A stretch of DNA of 64,000 bases from Chitinispirillales bacterium (GTDB lineage Bacteria; Fibrobacterota; Chitinivibrionia; Chitinivibrionales; Chitinispirillaceae): NCBI GenBank assembly GCA_031254105.1, contig JAIRVB010000012.1, positions 124,001-188,000 on the forward strand. The letters are read 5' to 3'. Below, piece after piece: positions 63,849 to 64,000 of this stretch. Below the pieces are notes generated by a model. It was not told where the DNA came from. It ran no database searches and saw only the letters and a program-made list of their open reading frames with translations. The position numbers were made by a program, and so were the translations under genes. Every line of letters starts with the position of its first letter. Within the stretch, counting starts at the first letter, position 1.

Positions 63849-64000
63849 TCATAATAACTATAAAATATAGTATATATGCCGACAATAGAAAAATGATTGG
63901 CGGCACGCGCAGACAAAGGTGTATTTTTCTCATACTCCAGACATATTCAATATAAGATAAGGCTATATCCGCTTCATGATAACAAGAACAGTTGTTATAA

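Overview
The window looks like chromosome of an anaerobic, didermic bacterium of the FCB group. Fibrobacterota or a close relative is my best guess, but this is inference. The clues are PorV/PorQ-like outer-membrane barrels, secreted proteins ending in FlgD-like immunoglobulin modules, a long (about 1035 aa) SecA with a C-terminal zinc motif, folate-dependent TrmFO, Rex redox control and a lamin-tail lipoprotein. Core genes use mixed codons at moderate GC. I found no rRNA, tRNA or CRISPR array.

Layout. 1-7.7 kb (minus strand): a thiD2-type gene with no ATG start, ftsK, a palindrome cluster, a LolA-like protein, a secreted FlgD-Ig protein and two PorV/PorQ-like barrels. 7.8-12.7 kb is an accessory island: a Fic protein with a frame-preserving repeat tract, a Roco-type GTPase with an Ala/Asn repeat tract, and gene remnants, including a second copy of the Fic repeat. 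12.7-15.3 kb: a radical-SAM protein with a Tat-like N-terminus and an orphan sigma-54 response regulator. 15.3-23.6 kb (minus): a beta-propeller glycosidase-like protein; an ECF-like membrane protein with a NusG-domain-II partner; a MoxR ATPase, a TraB/ChaN-like protein and a secreted protein in an overlapping operon; and a DUF2225 protein. 23.6-27 kb (plus): rex with two Rex operators, then serC and serA. 27-32.3 kb (minus): purH-topA-trmFO. 32.4-41.7 kb: a Fic pseudogene, small regulators, rsmE, parE-parC, a MITE-like element, an NmrA-type protein, a HEPN/nucleotidyltransferase pair and a phosphodiester glycosidase. 41.9-51.8 kb (plus): a chemoreceptor, a FliL-like protein, secA-tmk, a nuclease-fold lipoprotein and a candidate NTase-like/HEPN pair. 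51.8-64 kb: a protease/TolB/barrel fusion, a secreted PHP protein, DUF2752 and CD225 proteins, a lamin-tail lipoprotein, valS and a frameshifted small gene.

Three repeat systems stand out. The first is a REP-like palindrome (core GGGCAGCC...GGCTGCCC) found singly and as a cluster, twice touching stop codons. The second is an AT-rich inverted repeat built on TGCAGAAATAA that sits only between genes. The third is coding repeats inside the Fic and Roco genes.

The best candidates for something undescribed are: (a) the Roco/Fic island with two changeable repeat tracts; (b) the MoxR/TraB-like/secreted-protein operon; (c) the overlapping NTase-like/HEPN pair at 50.9-51.8 kb. None of these functions is proven by the sequence alone.
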